Position numbers and translations under genes: made by a program. Positions 1 to 9,190 of a DNA stretch of 64,000 nt are shown here, in pieces (the first letter of the stretch is position 1; the number at the start of each line of letters is the position of its first letter). This DNA comes from Hymenobacter sp. J193. GTDB lineage: Bacteria > Bacteroidota > Bacteroidia > Cytophagales > Hymenobacteraceae. The DNA is taken from positions 3,426,001 through 3,490,000 of the forward strand of contig NZ_JAJONE010000001.1 in NCBI RefSeq assembly GCF_024700075.1. The letters are read 5' to 3'. A model generated the notes under the pieces. The model saw only the letters and a list, made by a program, of their open reading frames with translations, did no database searches and was not told the origin of the DNA.

Positions 1-2205
1 ATTACGCCACCAGGCTGGCCCTGGATGGCCAGGGCAACGTGTACGCCGCGCTGCTAGATTTGAGTGGGGGCGGCGGGGGGGCGCAGGTAACCAAATGGGA
101 TGGTAAGAGCTGGCAAACTCTAGGCCGCTTTGCCGCTGCCAATGTTAACTCCCTGGTAGCCGATGCCGCCGGCAACGTGTATGCCAGCGGTAGCATCCGG
201 GAGGCGGGTACGCAAAAGGAGAAATACATAGTCCGCTGGGATGGGGCCAACTGGCAGCCCTTGCCCGAGCAACCGAACAACTCAGTGACCAAACTGGCCC
301 TGGATAACAGCGGCAACCTCTACGCCGCCGGCGAATTTACCCTGGCCGGCAACACCGCCGCCCGGCGCATTGCCAAGTGGGACGGGACAAACTGGCACGC
401 GCTGGGCGAAGGCCTCACGGGCAATAGCTGGAGCATCAGGCCCGACAGCCACGGCAACGTGTTTATAGCCCTGGCCACCTCGGTTTCCTACGTCGAGAGG
501 ACCTTCGAAGTACGCCAGTGGAACGGCTCCACCTGGAGCCGCCTCGGCGGCACCATGAGCGGCTATGTGTACGATATTGCCCTGGATGGGCGCGGCAACG
601 TGTACGCCGGGGGGAGCTTCAGCAGCGCCGGGGGTACCCCCGCTATGCATGTTGCCAAATGGAACGGCACGAGCTGGGCCGCGCTCAGCTCGGGCTTCAA
701 TAACACCATTGTGGCCCTGGCCAAAGATAACCGTGGGCAGGTATATGCCGGTGGGGGGGTTCACTACCGCCGGAGATACTATGGCCAACTACATCGCCCA
801 CTGGGATGGTACCCGCTGGCAGCCTATGGGCGAGGGCACCTATGGTACCGTGTGGGCCGTAGCTGCCGATGGCAAGGGCAACGTGTACATAGCCGAAGAC
901 CACACCACCTTCAGCCGGGTATCTAAGTGGGATGGGCAGCGCTGGAGCGTGCTGGGCTTGGGCATGAACCGGTATGTACTTGCCCTGGCCGTAGATAGCG
1001 GGGGGCAGCTGTATGCCGGGGGAAGTTTCACCTATGCCGATGGCGCCCCCGCCAACTTCGTGGCCAGCTGGGATGGTACCCGCTGGAATGCGCTGGGCGC
1101 CGGGCGCGGCAGCATTGTGTGGGCGCTGGCTACCGATGATGCCGGCAACCTGTACGCCGCCAGCAGCGATAAAACGCTCGAAGGCGCAACTACCGCCAGC
1201 GTAGCCCGCTGGGACGGCCACACCTGGAGCCCGCTGGGCACCGCCCCCAACGGCTTGGTGCGTGCCCTGGCGCTGGATGGCCGCGGCAACCTGTACGCCG
1301 GTGGCGGATTCACTACCGCCGACGGCAAATCCGTCCTCAACGTGGCCCATTGGGACGGAACCAGCTGGAATCCGCTGGGCACCGGTCTGAACGGGGCCGT
1401 CAGAGCCCTGGGCGTCGACGGAGCCGGGCGGCTGTACGCCGGTGGCCAGTTCACTACCCCCTCCGGCACTACCGACCAGCTGGCCCAGTGGGATGGCACG
1501 CGCTGGCGGGCACTGGGAGCCGGCATGGATGCTCCCATCGGTACAATGGTGGTTAATGAGGATGGTTCCTTACAGGTGGGCGGCACGTTTACCACCATTG
1601 GCGAAGGCACGGCCGTGAGCGGCTACTTTGGGGTATACACTTTCGCGGCCACTCTGGCTACCCTCACCACGGCCGTGCCCACTGAGCTAGGCGGGCTGAG
1701 CGTTACGCTGGGCGGTACCATCAGCCACGATGGCGGCACCACCGTTACCGAGCGCGGGGTAGTGTATGCCGTTGGTCAGGTTACGCCCACCATTGAGGAT
1801 ACAAGAATCCAGATGGGGGCCGATGCGGGGGAGTTTGCGCAGCCTGTTACCGGCTTGGCCGCCCGCACTACCTACTCGGTGCGGGCCTATGCCATCAATA
1901 GTGCGGGTGCCAGCTATGGCAGCGTACAGACGTTCACCACCGGGGTGGCTACGGCTACGCAGCCAGCGCAGCTGCCCGGAGTGCATGTATATCCTAACCC
2001 GGCCCGGCAGCAAATCACCATTACACGCTCGGCCGGCGCGCTGGCTGCGGCGGCGCTTTACAACAGTATGGGCCAGCTCGTATGGCAGGGAATGTTATCT
2101 GACCCGGTAACGCGGCTGCCGGTGCAGCACTGGGCTCGTGGCATGTACGTCCTGCGTCTCACGGCCCCGCAGGGCGTAGCCACCCAACGCCTCGTGCTGG
2201 AATAA
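1..2205 (+). CDS. T9SS-sorted propeller-repeat surface protein, 5' partial, frameshifted
   Basis: The reading frame is open from the left edge, so the start lies outside the window. It carries at least eleven repeats of about 45-60 residues built on a WDGTxW core followed by LGxG and a GNLYAGGxF strand, as in beta-propeller-like secreted proteins. An FN3-like domain follows (about 1640-1935), then a type A T9SS sorting domain beginning at VYPNPA and ending in LVLE. The protein should therefore be exported by the Sec system and then by T9SS to the cell surface or medium. The frame breaks in a run of seven G at 753-759: one G fewer restores GQVYAGGGFTTAGD and continuous repeats. The ligand or function of the repeats is unknown. 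Confidence 0.85.
753..759 (+). other. Frameshift site, seven-G run
   Basis: Upstream repeats read in frame 3 and downstream repeats in frame 1. Removing one G joins them without loss of a residue from the repeat pattern. Confidence 0.85.
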
Positions 2206-2312
2206 AAACCGCTTTTTTCAAAGTGAATGACCAGCTGAGGGCTTTGGCCGACATGACGTTTCTGTCACGAAATTTCTGCTAGCCGCCCCAGTAATGGGGG
2301 CCGGCCACCAAG

Positions 2313-2708
2313 TTACCGCGCCCGGTTGCGGGCCCGGGCTGAGTCGTAGCGCACCCCGCCAAACAGGTAGAGCATGAGGGTGCGGGAATAGCGCAGCGAG
2401 AAGGGCATGAACAGCAAGGAGGCCACCGCCACGCTCAGGATGTACACCCAGGTGTCAGGGTCGTTGAGCAGGAAGTACACCGCAAAGCCTATTACCAGCA
2501 TAATGCCCGTCGAAAACACGAAGCTGATGTACATGGCGCCCCAGTAGAAGCCGGGCTCGGGCTCGTAAGCCTGTCCGCACACGGGACAGTGCTCGGGCAT
2601 TTCGGTGAACTTGGTGCTGATGGCCGGATGCGAGAAAAGCGGGCCCTGGTGGCAGCGCGGGCAGCGCTGCTGCAGAATAGCCAGAACCGTAGAATCAGTA
2701 GTTTCCAT
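2313..2708 (-). CDS. DUF983 family membrane protein
   Basis: A 131-residue protein with two CxxC zinc-ribbon-like pairs (CPRC near residue 15, CPVC near residue 39), followed by EPGFYWGAMYIS and two hydrophobic segments (about 55-75 and 80-100). This order of ribbon, PGFYWGAM-type motif and two membrane helices is typical of the DUF983 family, whose function is not established. The start chosen is the METTDS ATG; an upstream extension would add a sequence with no family character. A TAATTTTG -7 box lies at 2736-2743 on the minus strand. Confidence 0.85.
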   Translation of the reverse strand: METTDSTVLAILQQRCPRCHQGPLFSHPAISTKFTEMPEHCPVCGQAYEPEPGFYWGAMYISFVFSTGIMLVIGFAVYFLLNDPDTWVYILSVAVASLLFMPFSLRYSRTLMLYLFGGVRYDSARARNRAR

Positions 2709-2735
2709 AAGAAAGCTGCCTGAGTAGCAGTGAAA

Positions 2736-2743
2736 CAAAATTA
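2736..2743 (-). promoter_or_regulatory. Probable -7 box for the DUF983 gene
   Basis: TAATTTTG on the minus strand matches the Bacteroidota TAnnTTTG consensus, 28 bases before the chosen ATG. No clear -33 element is visible. Confidence 0.4.
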
Positions 2744-2811
2744 CTCTACGCAGGCGAGGGGGGTAAGGGCTATTTGCGGGTTTGTGCAGCACAAATCAAC
2801 GCGGCCCGCGG

Positions 2812-3675
2812 CTAAGGCTGCTGCCGGAAAGCTTCGGGCGTGTGACCGGTGTGCTGGCGGAAGTAGCGGCTGAAGTAAGAGGCATCCTCGAAGCCCAGGG
2901 CATCGGCCAATTGGGCAATAGTAGCCGGGGAGTGGCGCAGCAGGCGGCGGGCTTCCAGAAGCACGCGCTCCTGCACGAGGGCGCTGGCGGTTTTGCCCAG
3001 GTGGCGGCGGCACAGCGCATTCAGGTGGTTGGGCGAAACGTGGAGCAGGTCGGCGTAGTACTGCACGGCCCGGCTGGTACGAAAATGCTGGTTGATAAGG
3101 GCGCCAAACGCACGAAGCAACTCTTGGGCGTGTAGCGGCTCAGCCGAGGCCGGCGCTTCCGGGAAGTGGCGGGCGGCCAGCTCCAGGCACAGGTGCAGGC
3201 AGGAGCGAAATACCTCGTCCTGGGCCGGGCCGGGGTGCGTGTTTTCCCTCCACATGCGCTCCATCAGCCAGTGAATGTCGGTTTCGGCCTCGGGCAGGTA
3301 CACGACCGGGGCGTGGCGGTGGTTGAAAAACGGGTAGTCGAACAGGCGGCTGCCGGGGTAGCGGAACAGGTAGAAGTCGGCCTCAAACAGTACCACGTAG
3401 CCCTGAGCGTCGGCCGGGAGGTGCCAGTGGTGTACCTGCCCCGGCGTCATGAAAAACAGCGCCCCGGGTTGCAGCGCGTAGCTTACCAGGTCGATGGTGT
3501 GCGTGCCGTGGCCGTGGGTGACGTAAAGCAGCAGGTAGAAGTCGTGGGCGTGGGGCTGGCTTACGCCGGGAAAGTTGGCTACGTGCCGGGCCAGCTGCTC
3601 CAGGTACCACGGCCGCCGGGGCCGCCCCTGCGGAAACGACTTCAGGGTAAGAACGGGCAGGGTAGGAGCTTTCAT
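2812..3675 (-). CDS. AraC family transcriptional regulator
   Basis: A 287-residue protein with an N-terminal cupin-type sensor region (HAHDFYLLLYVTHG near residues 40-55, then a PGQVHHW turn) and a C-terminal pair of helix-turn-helix motifs ending in FEDASYFSRYFRQHTGHTPE, the AraC signature. It should bind DNA and respond to a small ligand through the cupin. The ATG at MKAPTLP is preferred because the cupin follows at normal spacing. It stands alone, with a terminator hairpin just upstream that closes the PID-CTERM gene. The target genes cannot be read from the sequence. Confidence 0.9.
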   Translation of the reverse strand: MKAPTLPVLTLKSFPQGRPRRPWYLEQLARHVANFPGVSQPHAHDFYLLLYVTHGHGTHTIDLVSYALQPGALFFMTPGQVHHWHLPADAQGYVVLFEADFYLFRYPGSRLFDYPFFNHRHAPVVYLPEAETDIHWLMERMWRENTHPGPAQDEVFRSCLHLCLELAARHFPEAPASAEPLHAQELLRAFGALINQHFRTSRAVQYYADLLHVSPNHLNALCRRHLGKTASALVQERVLLEARRLLRHSPATIAQLADALGFEDASYFSRYFRQHTGHTPEAFRQQP

Positions 3676-3709
3676 GTAGTAGGCCGAGCGGGCAGATGGC
3701 CCTACAAAG

Positions 3710-3741
3710 AAAAGCCCCGAATGCAAGCATCCGGGGCTTTT
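3710..3741 (-). terminator. Rho-independent terminator hairpin
   Basis: Arms AAAAGCCCC and GGGGCTTTT with further pairing inside give a GC-rich stem with T-rich flanks. It lies downstream of the PID-CTERM gene and before the AraC gene, both read leftward. Confidence 0.7.
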
Positions 3742-3795
3742 ACAGCAATGATTTTCGTGGAGGCGGCGTGAGGTTGCCGCCGTGCCCAGCCTGCG

Positions 3796-4002
3796 CTACT
3801 TCAGGCGCTTGCGCCGTAGCTGCCGCACGCCCAGGCCTACACCAGCTGCCAGCAGCAGCGAGGCCCCACCATCAATGGGTACGGCCGTGGGGTCGTCGGG
3901 CATGGGGCCACCTTCCGGGGGCGTATCACTCTGGGCCCAGGTAAGCTGAGCTGAGAGCAGCACCGCCAGCAACAGCATTCCTTTCAGGATATAACTTTTC
4001 AT
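3796..4002 (-). CDS. PID-CTERM sorting-domain small protein
   Basis: A 68-residue protein with an N-terminal signal peptide (MKSYILKG followed by a leucine-rich core ending at TWAQ), a 15-residue acidic proline-rich linker, then VPIDGGASLLLAAG, a short hydrophobic helix and a basic tail RQLRRKRLK. The PIDGG motif, helix and basic tail are the hallmark of the Bacteroidota PID-CTERM sorting signal, which resembles PEP-CTERM/exosortase signals in layout. Almost nothing is left between the two signals, so the mature product is only a short acidic peptide. No exosortase-like processing enzyme is visible nearby. The ATG at MKSYI was chosen as the signal-peptide start. Confidence 0.8.
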   Translation of the reverse strand: MKSYILKGMLLLAVLLSAQLTWAQSDTPPEGGPMPDDPTAVPIDGGASLLLAAGVGLGVRQLRRKRLK

Positions 4003-4034
4003 GCGTAGTAAAAACGAGAAGTGAGACATGGAGA

Positions 4035-4079
4035 AGCGTGGCACCAGCGCAAAGTCGCCGCCCGGCCCGGTGCCACGCT
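4035..4079 (-). terminator. Possible terminator stem-loop after the TIG protein gene
   Basis: Perfect 11-base arms (AGCGTGGCACC and its complement) with a 23-base loop lie just past the stop of the large T9SS gene. There is no clear T tract. Confidence 0.4.
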
Positions 4080-4086
4080 GACAAAA

Positions 4087-7000
4087 CTATTCTACCACCA
4101 GGCGGCGGGTGGCCTGCTCGGTGCCGGCCTGCACCTGCAACTGGTACACGCCCGCAGAAAGCCCCTGCAGGAGAACCGTAGCGGCACCTCCGCCGGCAGG
4201 CATGGTGGTTGTGCGCACTACGCGCCCCAGGGCATCATGCAGCATGAGGGTAGCCGCTTTGCTGCCGGCTGGCAGCAGCACGGTCGTTTGCGTACGGGCC
4301 GGGTTGGGGTACACGGCCAGCGCGTTGGCGAGGGCTCCGCCCCGGGTAGCCAGCGGGCTGCTAGAACTCAGGTTCAGCCAGAAGCGGCCGTTCAGAGTCT
4401 GGGCTTTATCGGCCTGGAAGCTGTAGGAGGCATTGGCCGCCTGCAGGTCCGTGCGCCGGTTGGTGGTGGCGTCTTCCAGGTAAATGGTTGTGCCCGCCGG
4501 CAGGTTGGCCAGTTGCGGGGCGCGCACCAGGTAAGTGCCCGCGGCCGGCACCTGGAGCAGCAGCGGAATGCGCACGTTATCCGTCAGGGCCGGCAAACCT
4601 TGAATAGCCAGCTCTTCACCCGCCTGGGTTAGCGCCGCCAGGTTCAGGCCCGAGGTGTTGCGGAGCTTGGCCGCGTCGAAGCCGGCATCCAGGCCAGCGG
4701 TAGCGCCGGCTTCCGCATACAGGTACAGGGCATCCTGGCTGGTGCTCTGCTCGGTGCCCAGGGTCAGCTTCACGAGGGGGCGGGTATCGTCGGAGCCGCG
4801 ACGCACGGGTGCCTGGGTGGCGTAGCTGGTTACGCGCTGGGTATTGCGGAAGGTGAGCGAGCCGCTGGTCTGGCCCTTGGTCACGCGCACGAAGAAGCCC
4901 TGGCCCAAGCCAATCAGCGGGTTGCCGCCCACGCCATTGGCGTACGTGCGGTACTCGCCACCGTAGCGGCTGGTGCTTTCAAACACGTACATGGCGGCGT
5001 CCAGGTTGGGACGGTCGGCGGCGGCTACCTTGCTCCAGTCCAGGGGCGAAGGGTAGGGGTTGCCGACCAGGTGCCAGCCGGCATCATCGGCGGTAGGGCC
5101 AGCGTTGCGGGCCAGCGCCAGCGTCCTGGTGCCGTTGTTGGGCGTGCCGCCGAATTTCAGCGTCTGGTTTGCCGGCGTGTTCACCGAGAAGCCCCGGCCC
5201 ACGGGCAGTGCTTCTTCCAAAGAAGCCGGCGAAACCCAGCCTTTGCTGAAGGCTGCCAGGTCGTTGGTGGCCGAGGCCAGCCGCGACTGGTCGTAGCCGA
5301 AAACGGTGGGGAAGGGCGTTACTTTGCCCGGCGTAGGAGAGGCGTTGTATTCCTCGTTTACCTTAGGTGTGGTGCCGCCACTACCAAAATCAGCCACCGT
5401 GGCGTCGCTGATGGGCGCACTCAGGTGGCGGTAGCCCAGGCCGGCGTTCTGGCTGGGGTCAATGTAGCGCTGCACGGTAACCGTGCTGCCGTCGATTACG
5501 CCCCCGTTATTCACAAGCAAAGCAGTGCCCGTGGCGTCGCTGAGCAGGGTCAGGCGGTTTTCGCGCAGCTCCAGGGTGCCCGAGTTCAGGCGCAGCTCCC
5601 GGCGAACAGAAACCGGCCGGCTGAGAATGACTTTGGCGCCGGAGCTGATGATGAGGCTGCGTACGGTAGACGGCAGCCCGGTACCGGTAAAGGTGCTCAC
5701 GCTGGCTGCGTCAGCAAACTCATAGATGGCATCCGATGAGAAATTACGCGTAGCTGTTTGGATAACCCCTCTGGCGCCGCTGGTATAAATACCATCGAAA
5801 TAAATTTCCAGGGTGCCGCCAGCCTCAAGCTCAAAGCTGCCCGGCCCGCGTACGGCATACTCTTCTCTGAGGGTGCTAATGAGGCGGCCACCATTGCGCA
5901 CAACAAACGACTCCTCTACGTTTACAAGGTCATCGGCTGTGCCATTGCCGCCCGTGATGGTAATAGTGCGGTAGGTGCCGTTGACAATAGAGCGGTTACC
6001 ACTGCTGATAACCAAGTCCCGGATGATAGTGTAGGTCTGGCTGTTGCTGGTGCCACCTACCGTGGTAATGGTAACGGGCCCCGATACGGCGCCCATTGGC
6101 ACCTGCACGTTGCTGATGGTGGTGCCATCGGCATTCGTAGTGAAGGGGCCGGCTACGGTGTTGTTGCTGGTGCCGCTGAAGGTAATCAGCGTGGCTCCCT
6201 TGAGGTTGGTGCCCGTCAGGCTGATGCGGCCCAGCAAGGGGCCGGAGTTGCCCGAGCTGAAAAAGGTGAAAGTAGGCTCGGGGGTGGCCGTAACCGTGAA
6301 AACTCCGGGGCTAAAACCCGTTAGGCCGCCGTTGTTTACGCCCACTGGGCCGGTGGTAGCGCCGGCCGGCACCGTCGCCGTAATCTTGGTAGAGGAGTTA
6401 ACTACCCGGGAGGCTACTACGGCATCGCCAAAGGTCACGAACGAGCCCGCTGTGAAGTTTTCGCCCGTGATGACGACCGTCTCGCCAATGGGCCCTTCTT
6501 CGGGCGAAAGCGAATACACCACTGGGTCGCCTACTACCGTGAAATTGCTGCTGCTGGTGACGGTGCCGTTGGGGGTAGTCACCGTAATTGGGCCGCTGGA
6601 GGTACCCTCAGGTACGGAAGTAAAAATCTCTCCATCACTAATAACGTTGAAGAAATTCGCGTCTACACCGTTGAACTGCACGGCCGTAGCGTCAGTGAAA
6701 CCCTCGCCAAACAGGGTGACGTCGCTGTACGCCGGGCCGCTTTCAGGGGAGAAGTAGCTGATGGAAGACTTCGTGGCTACGCCCGTTACGGTAAATTCGT
6801 TGGGGCTAAACCCCGTGAAGCCGCCCGTATTCACGCCCACGTAGCCCGTGGTAGCGCCATTGGGTACCGTCGCCGTAATCTTGTTAGAGGAGTTGACTAC
6901 GCTAGAGGCTAGCACGTCATCCCCGGTCCAGGGAGTCCCGAAAGTCACGCGGGACCCCTCAGTAAAGTTTTCCCCCGTGATGACAACCGTCGTGCCCACT

Positions 7001-7455
7001 GGCCCTTCCTCGGGCGAAAGAGAATACACCACTGGGTCGCCTACTACCTTGAAGCTGCTGCTGGTGGCCGTACCGTTTGAAGTGGTTACCGTAATCGGGC
7101 CGCTGTTGGCACCCTCAGGTACGACAGCGGAAATCTCTCCATCACTAACAACTTCGAAGGCCGCGTCTACACCGCCGAACTGCACGGCCGTAGCGTCAGT
7201 AAACCCCTCGCCAAACAGGGCGACGTAGCTGTACGCCGGGCCGCTTTCAGGGGAGAAGTAGCTGATGTAAGGCTCCGCAGCCATGGGCGTTATGGCCACG
7301 CCCAAAGAGGGGCCAGTGTGGGCCGAATGCTCTACTGTGCTAGAGAGGCGCAGCTCTGCCTGAGCAGCTGGCGCTACGCTTACTACGGCAATGGCCAGTA
7401 GCCCCACCCGGATTCGGGAAAGGAGCTGCTGGCATGCATGCGTAAAAGTGTGCAT
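4087..7455 (-). CDS. T9SS-sorted protein with five IPT/TIG domains
   Basis: A 1122-residue protein. A signal peptide (about 1-33, ending AAQA) is followed by five IPT/TIG immunoglobulin-like domains (about 60-475; each opens with xSPxxGP and contains GxNFT or GEGF). A parallel-repeat-like region (about 480-640) and a long beta-rich part typical of Hymenobacter surface proteins (with YRHLSAPI and GNPYPSPLDW motifs) come next, then a type A sorting domain (VYPNPART to LVVE). Export by Sec and T9SS is expected. TIG domains 1-2 and 3-4 are near-copies. Adhesion or polysaccharide binding is plausible but unproven. Confidence 0.9.
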   Translation of the reverse strand: MHTFTHACQQLLSRIRVGLLAIAVVSVAPAAQAELRLSSTVEHSAHTGPSLGVAITPMAAEPYISYFSPESGPAYSYVALFGEGFTDATAVQFGGVDAAFEVVSDGEISAVVPEGANSGPITVTTSNGTATSSSFKVVGDPVVYSLSPEEGPVGTTVVITGENFTEGSRVTFGTPWTGDDVLASSVVNSSNKITATVPNGATTGYVGVNTGGFTGFSPNEFTVTGVATKSSISYFSPESGPAYSDVTLFGEGFTDATAVQFNGVDANFFNVISDGEIFTSVPEGTSSGPITVTTPNGTVTSSSNFTVVGDPVVYSLSPEEGPIGETVVITGENFTAGSFVTFGDAVVASRVVNSSTKITATVPAGATTGPVGVNNGGLTGFSPGVFTVTATPEPTFTFFSSGNSGPLLGRISLTGTNLKGATLITFSGTSNNTVAGPFTTNADGTTISNVQVPMGAVSGPVTITTVGGTSNSQTYTIIRDLVISSGNRSIVNGTYRTITITGGNGTADDLVNVEESFVVRNGGRLISTLREEYAVRGPGSFELEAGGTLEIYFDGIYTSGARGVIQTATRNFSSDAIYEFADAASVSTFTGTGLPSTVRSLIISSGAKVILSRPVSVRRELRLNSGTLELRENRLTLLSDATGTALLVNNGGVIDGSTVTVQRYIDPSQNAGLGYRHLSAPISDATVADFGSGGTTPKVNEEYNASPTPGKVTPFPTVFGYDQSRLASATNDLAAFSKGWVSPASLEEALPVGRGFSVNTPANQTLKFGGTPNNGTRTLALARNAGPTADDAGWHLVGNPYPSPLDWSKVAAADRPNLDAAMYVFESTSRYGGEYRTYANGVGGNPLIGLGQGFFVRVTKGQTSGSLTFRNTQRVTSYATQAPVRRGSDDTRPLVKLTLGTEQSTSQDALYLYAEAGATAGLDAGFDAAKLRNTSGLNLAALTQAGEELAIQGLPALTDNVRIPLLLQVPAAGTYLVRAPQLANLPAGTTIYLEDATTNRRTDLQAANASYSFQADKAQTLNGRFWLNLSSSSPLATRGGALANALAVYPNPARTQTTVLLPAGSKAATLMLHDALGRVVRTTTMPAGGGAATVLLQGLSAGVYQLQVQAGTEQATRRLVVE
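6285..7267 (-). repeat. Tandem duplication of a two-TIG module
   Basis: Two direct copies, about 6285-6763 and 6783-7267, are offset by 504 bases at one end and 495 at the other. The 9-base difference is a three-codon insertion in the 5' copy of the gene. The segment spelling the PESGPAY motif is almost identical in both. Confidence 0.85.
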
Positions 7456-7563
7456 AGATGTAAAAAAGAGAGGTGAAAAAGACTGTCAAAGGTCTTAAGG
7501 CCGCCTGTGGCTTACAATACCCGGATGTAGGTAATTTTGCTTAGTCGGAGAGCCTAGGTTGCT

Positions 7564-8232
7564 TTAGATCAGGTCGAAGGCCCGGGCGTACTGGCCCAGC
7601 TTGAACACCGTATTGGCACCCAGCTTCTGGCGCACGTTGCGGCGGTGCGTGGCGGCCGTCTGCTCCGAAATACACAGCTCCTCGGCTATTTCGGGGGCGC
7701 TTTTACCCAGGGCCAGCAGGCGCAGCACGCTCCGCTCCCGCTTGGAGAGGGTAGCGTAGAGGGCATTGTGCTGGCGCAAAAACTGGTTTTCCTCAATCAG
7801 GCGCTGCACTTTCGTGGCGAAGTGGTTTTCGGGATGCAGTGGCACGGCCAGACCCATCACCAGCAGCGGGTTGCCCTGGTCGTTTACCAGCAGCCGGCGC
7901 ATGGAGGTGAGGTAGTAGCTCCAGCCTTCCCGCTCCGTAGTGCGCACCTCCTGGTAAAAGGTATGCACCTCGGGTACGTTGTTTTCATACATAAGCTGAA
8001 ACACGCGGGCCATGTACTCATCCGACTCTACGGCGTTGAAGTAGGTAGGGGAGAAGCTTGGCCCCAATGCCATCAGCTCGTCCAGGGTAGCGCCCAGCAG
8101 CTGCAGGCCCCATTTGGAAAGATAGCGCACCGTTTGGGTGGGCACATGGTGGATAATTACCACAGCGGGGTACTCATCGGCGGTGGCGGCTATTTTCGCT
8201 ATTTTCTGTTCAATGAGTTCATCATCAGTCAT
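7564..8232 (-). CDS. PAS domain LuxR-type response regulator-like protein
   Basis: A 222-residue protein with an N-terminal PAS-like fold (about 20-140: YPAVVIIHHVP, SPTYFNAVES) and a C-terminal LuxR/GerE helix-turn-helix (about 160-222: LSKRERSVLRLLALG, APEIAEEL, ATHRRNVRQKLG). It has no receiver domain and no phosphoacceptor aspartate, so it probably senses through the PAS domain. It lies just upstream of the TIG surface protein on the same strand (about 108 bases apart) and could control it; this is inference from position. Confidence 0.88.
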   Translation of the reverse strand: MTDDELIEQKIAKIAATADEYPAVVIIHHVPTQTVRYLSKWGLQLLGATLDELMALGPSFSPTYFNAVESDEYMARVFQLMYENNVPEVHTFYQEVRTTEREGWSYYLTSMRRLLVNDQGNPLLVMGLAVPLHPENHFATKVQRLIEENQFLRQHNALYATLSKRERSVLRLLALGKSAPEIAEELCISEQTAATHRRNVRQKLGANTVFKLGQYARAFDLI

Positions 8233-8547
8233 GTAAACTAAAGGGAAACGGTGGGAGATAAATTAGACAGAAGCAGGAAGCCAATATTATAAACTTGCAT
8301 TAATCAAAAAAAGAGAATGATATTATTTCTTCATCGTATCTGCATTAAGCTCATCTGTAGGTCTTGCAATAGGATTGTGCCATCGATAGGGCGTGCAGGG
8401 GCCAAAGCAGAACAGCGAATTATAATTGCCTAAAGGCATGAAGCTTTGCTTAGCGCCAGGGTAACAGTAACCTGTGGGATTAATCTACAGCAAATGGTAC
8501 GGGCATAGGGCAGAGCTGACATATCGGGCCGGGAGAAGGCATCAAGC
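8233..8547. other. Intergenic region without recognised gene
   Basis: This 315-base gap is more AT-rich than its surroundings and has no convincing open frame, tRNA or strong hairpin. It separates the LuxR-type gene from the membrane-protein gene; any LuxR promoter should lie at its left end. Confidence 0.5.
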
Positions 8548-9009
8548 CTACTCGTTGCCAAAATCACGCAGCCGCTTCTTGCTCAGCTCGTAGCTGATGA
8601 TGGCCGGCACGTAGAAGGTTACGTCGGCCAGAAGCTTGGCCAGCAGAATGCCACCCGTGCGGCTGCCCAGCCAGCGCGGCAGCCACAGCATGAGAGCGGG
8701 CCGGATCAGGAAGCTGTCCAGCAGCTCGGCTGCGCCAAACTCTACGGCCAGGGCGCGCACGTTGCGCCCGAAGCTGCGCCAGGAGTAGGGGCGGGCCTGG
8801 GCATGCAGCTGGCGCCGGGCCAGCACCATATCCTGCGCCAGCAGCCAGCCGAAATACGCCACGTTGCCGGCCCAGGTGCCCGCCAGCGCCGCCCGCAGCT
8901 CCTGCCCCGGGTCCAGATGCCAGCTCAGGCTTGCCCCCGCCAGCGTAGCCACCACCGAGAGTAGTTCGGCGGGCAAGTAGCGGCGCAACCATTCGCGGAG
9001 TTTATGCAC
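8548..9009 (-). CDS. Conserved membrane protein of unknown function
   Basis: A 153-residue protein with four predicted hydrophobic segments (about 15-32, 42-60, 95-118, 122-140) separated by basic loops, and a basic tail (SKKRLRD). The start is a GTG giving MHKLREW; no ATG is available in frame upstream. It lies upstream of acetate kinase on the map but downstream in reading direction, separated from it by a long palindromic repeat. I do not recognise the family; the layout resembles small GtrA-like multi-pass proteins but no signature motif supports that. Confidence 0.65.
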   Translation of the reverse strand: MHKLREWLRRYLPAELLSVVATLAGASLSWHLDPGQELRAALAGTWAGNVAYFGWLLAQDMVLARRQLHAQARPYSWRSFGRNVRALAVEFGAAELLDSFLIRPALMLWLPRWLGSRTGGILLAKLLADVTFYVPAIISYELSKKRLRDFGNE

Positions 9010-9047
9010 GTGGTATTTGGGCTAGTAGACTAGGTACAAGACAGACC

Positions 9048-9140
9048 GTCATGCTGAGCGGAGTCGAAGCATCTCTACCGCTTCGTTGCAACGGTAATAC
9101 AACGAAGCGGTAGAGATGCTTCGACTCCGCTCAGCATGAC
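9048..9140. repeat. REP-like palindrome, 41-bp perfect arms
   Basis: Arms 9048-9088 and 9100-9140 are exact reverse complements with an 11-base loop. The core, GTCATGCTGAGCGGAGTCGA, belongs to an intergenic repeat family also seen at 12052-12091. It sits between two minus-strand genes and could act as a transcription terminator after ackA. Confidence 0.9.
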
Positions 9141-9190
9141 AGCCACTAACTTTCGCTCCCATTTCAAACAGGTAAGCGCCTGGCATTTCG

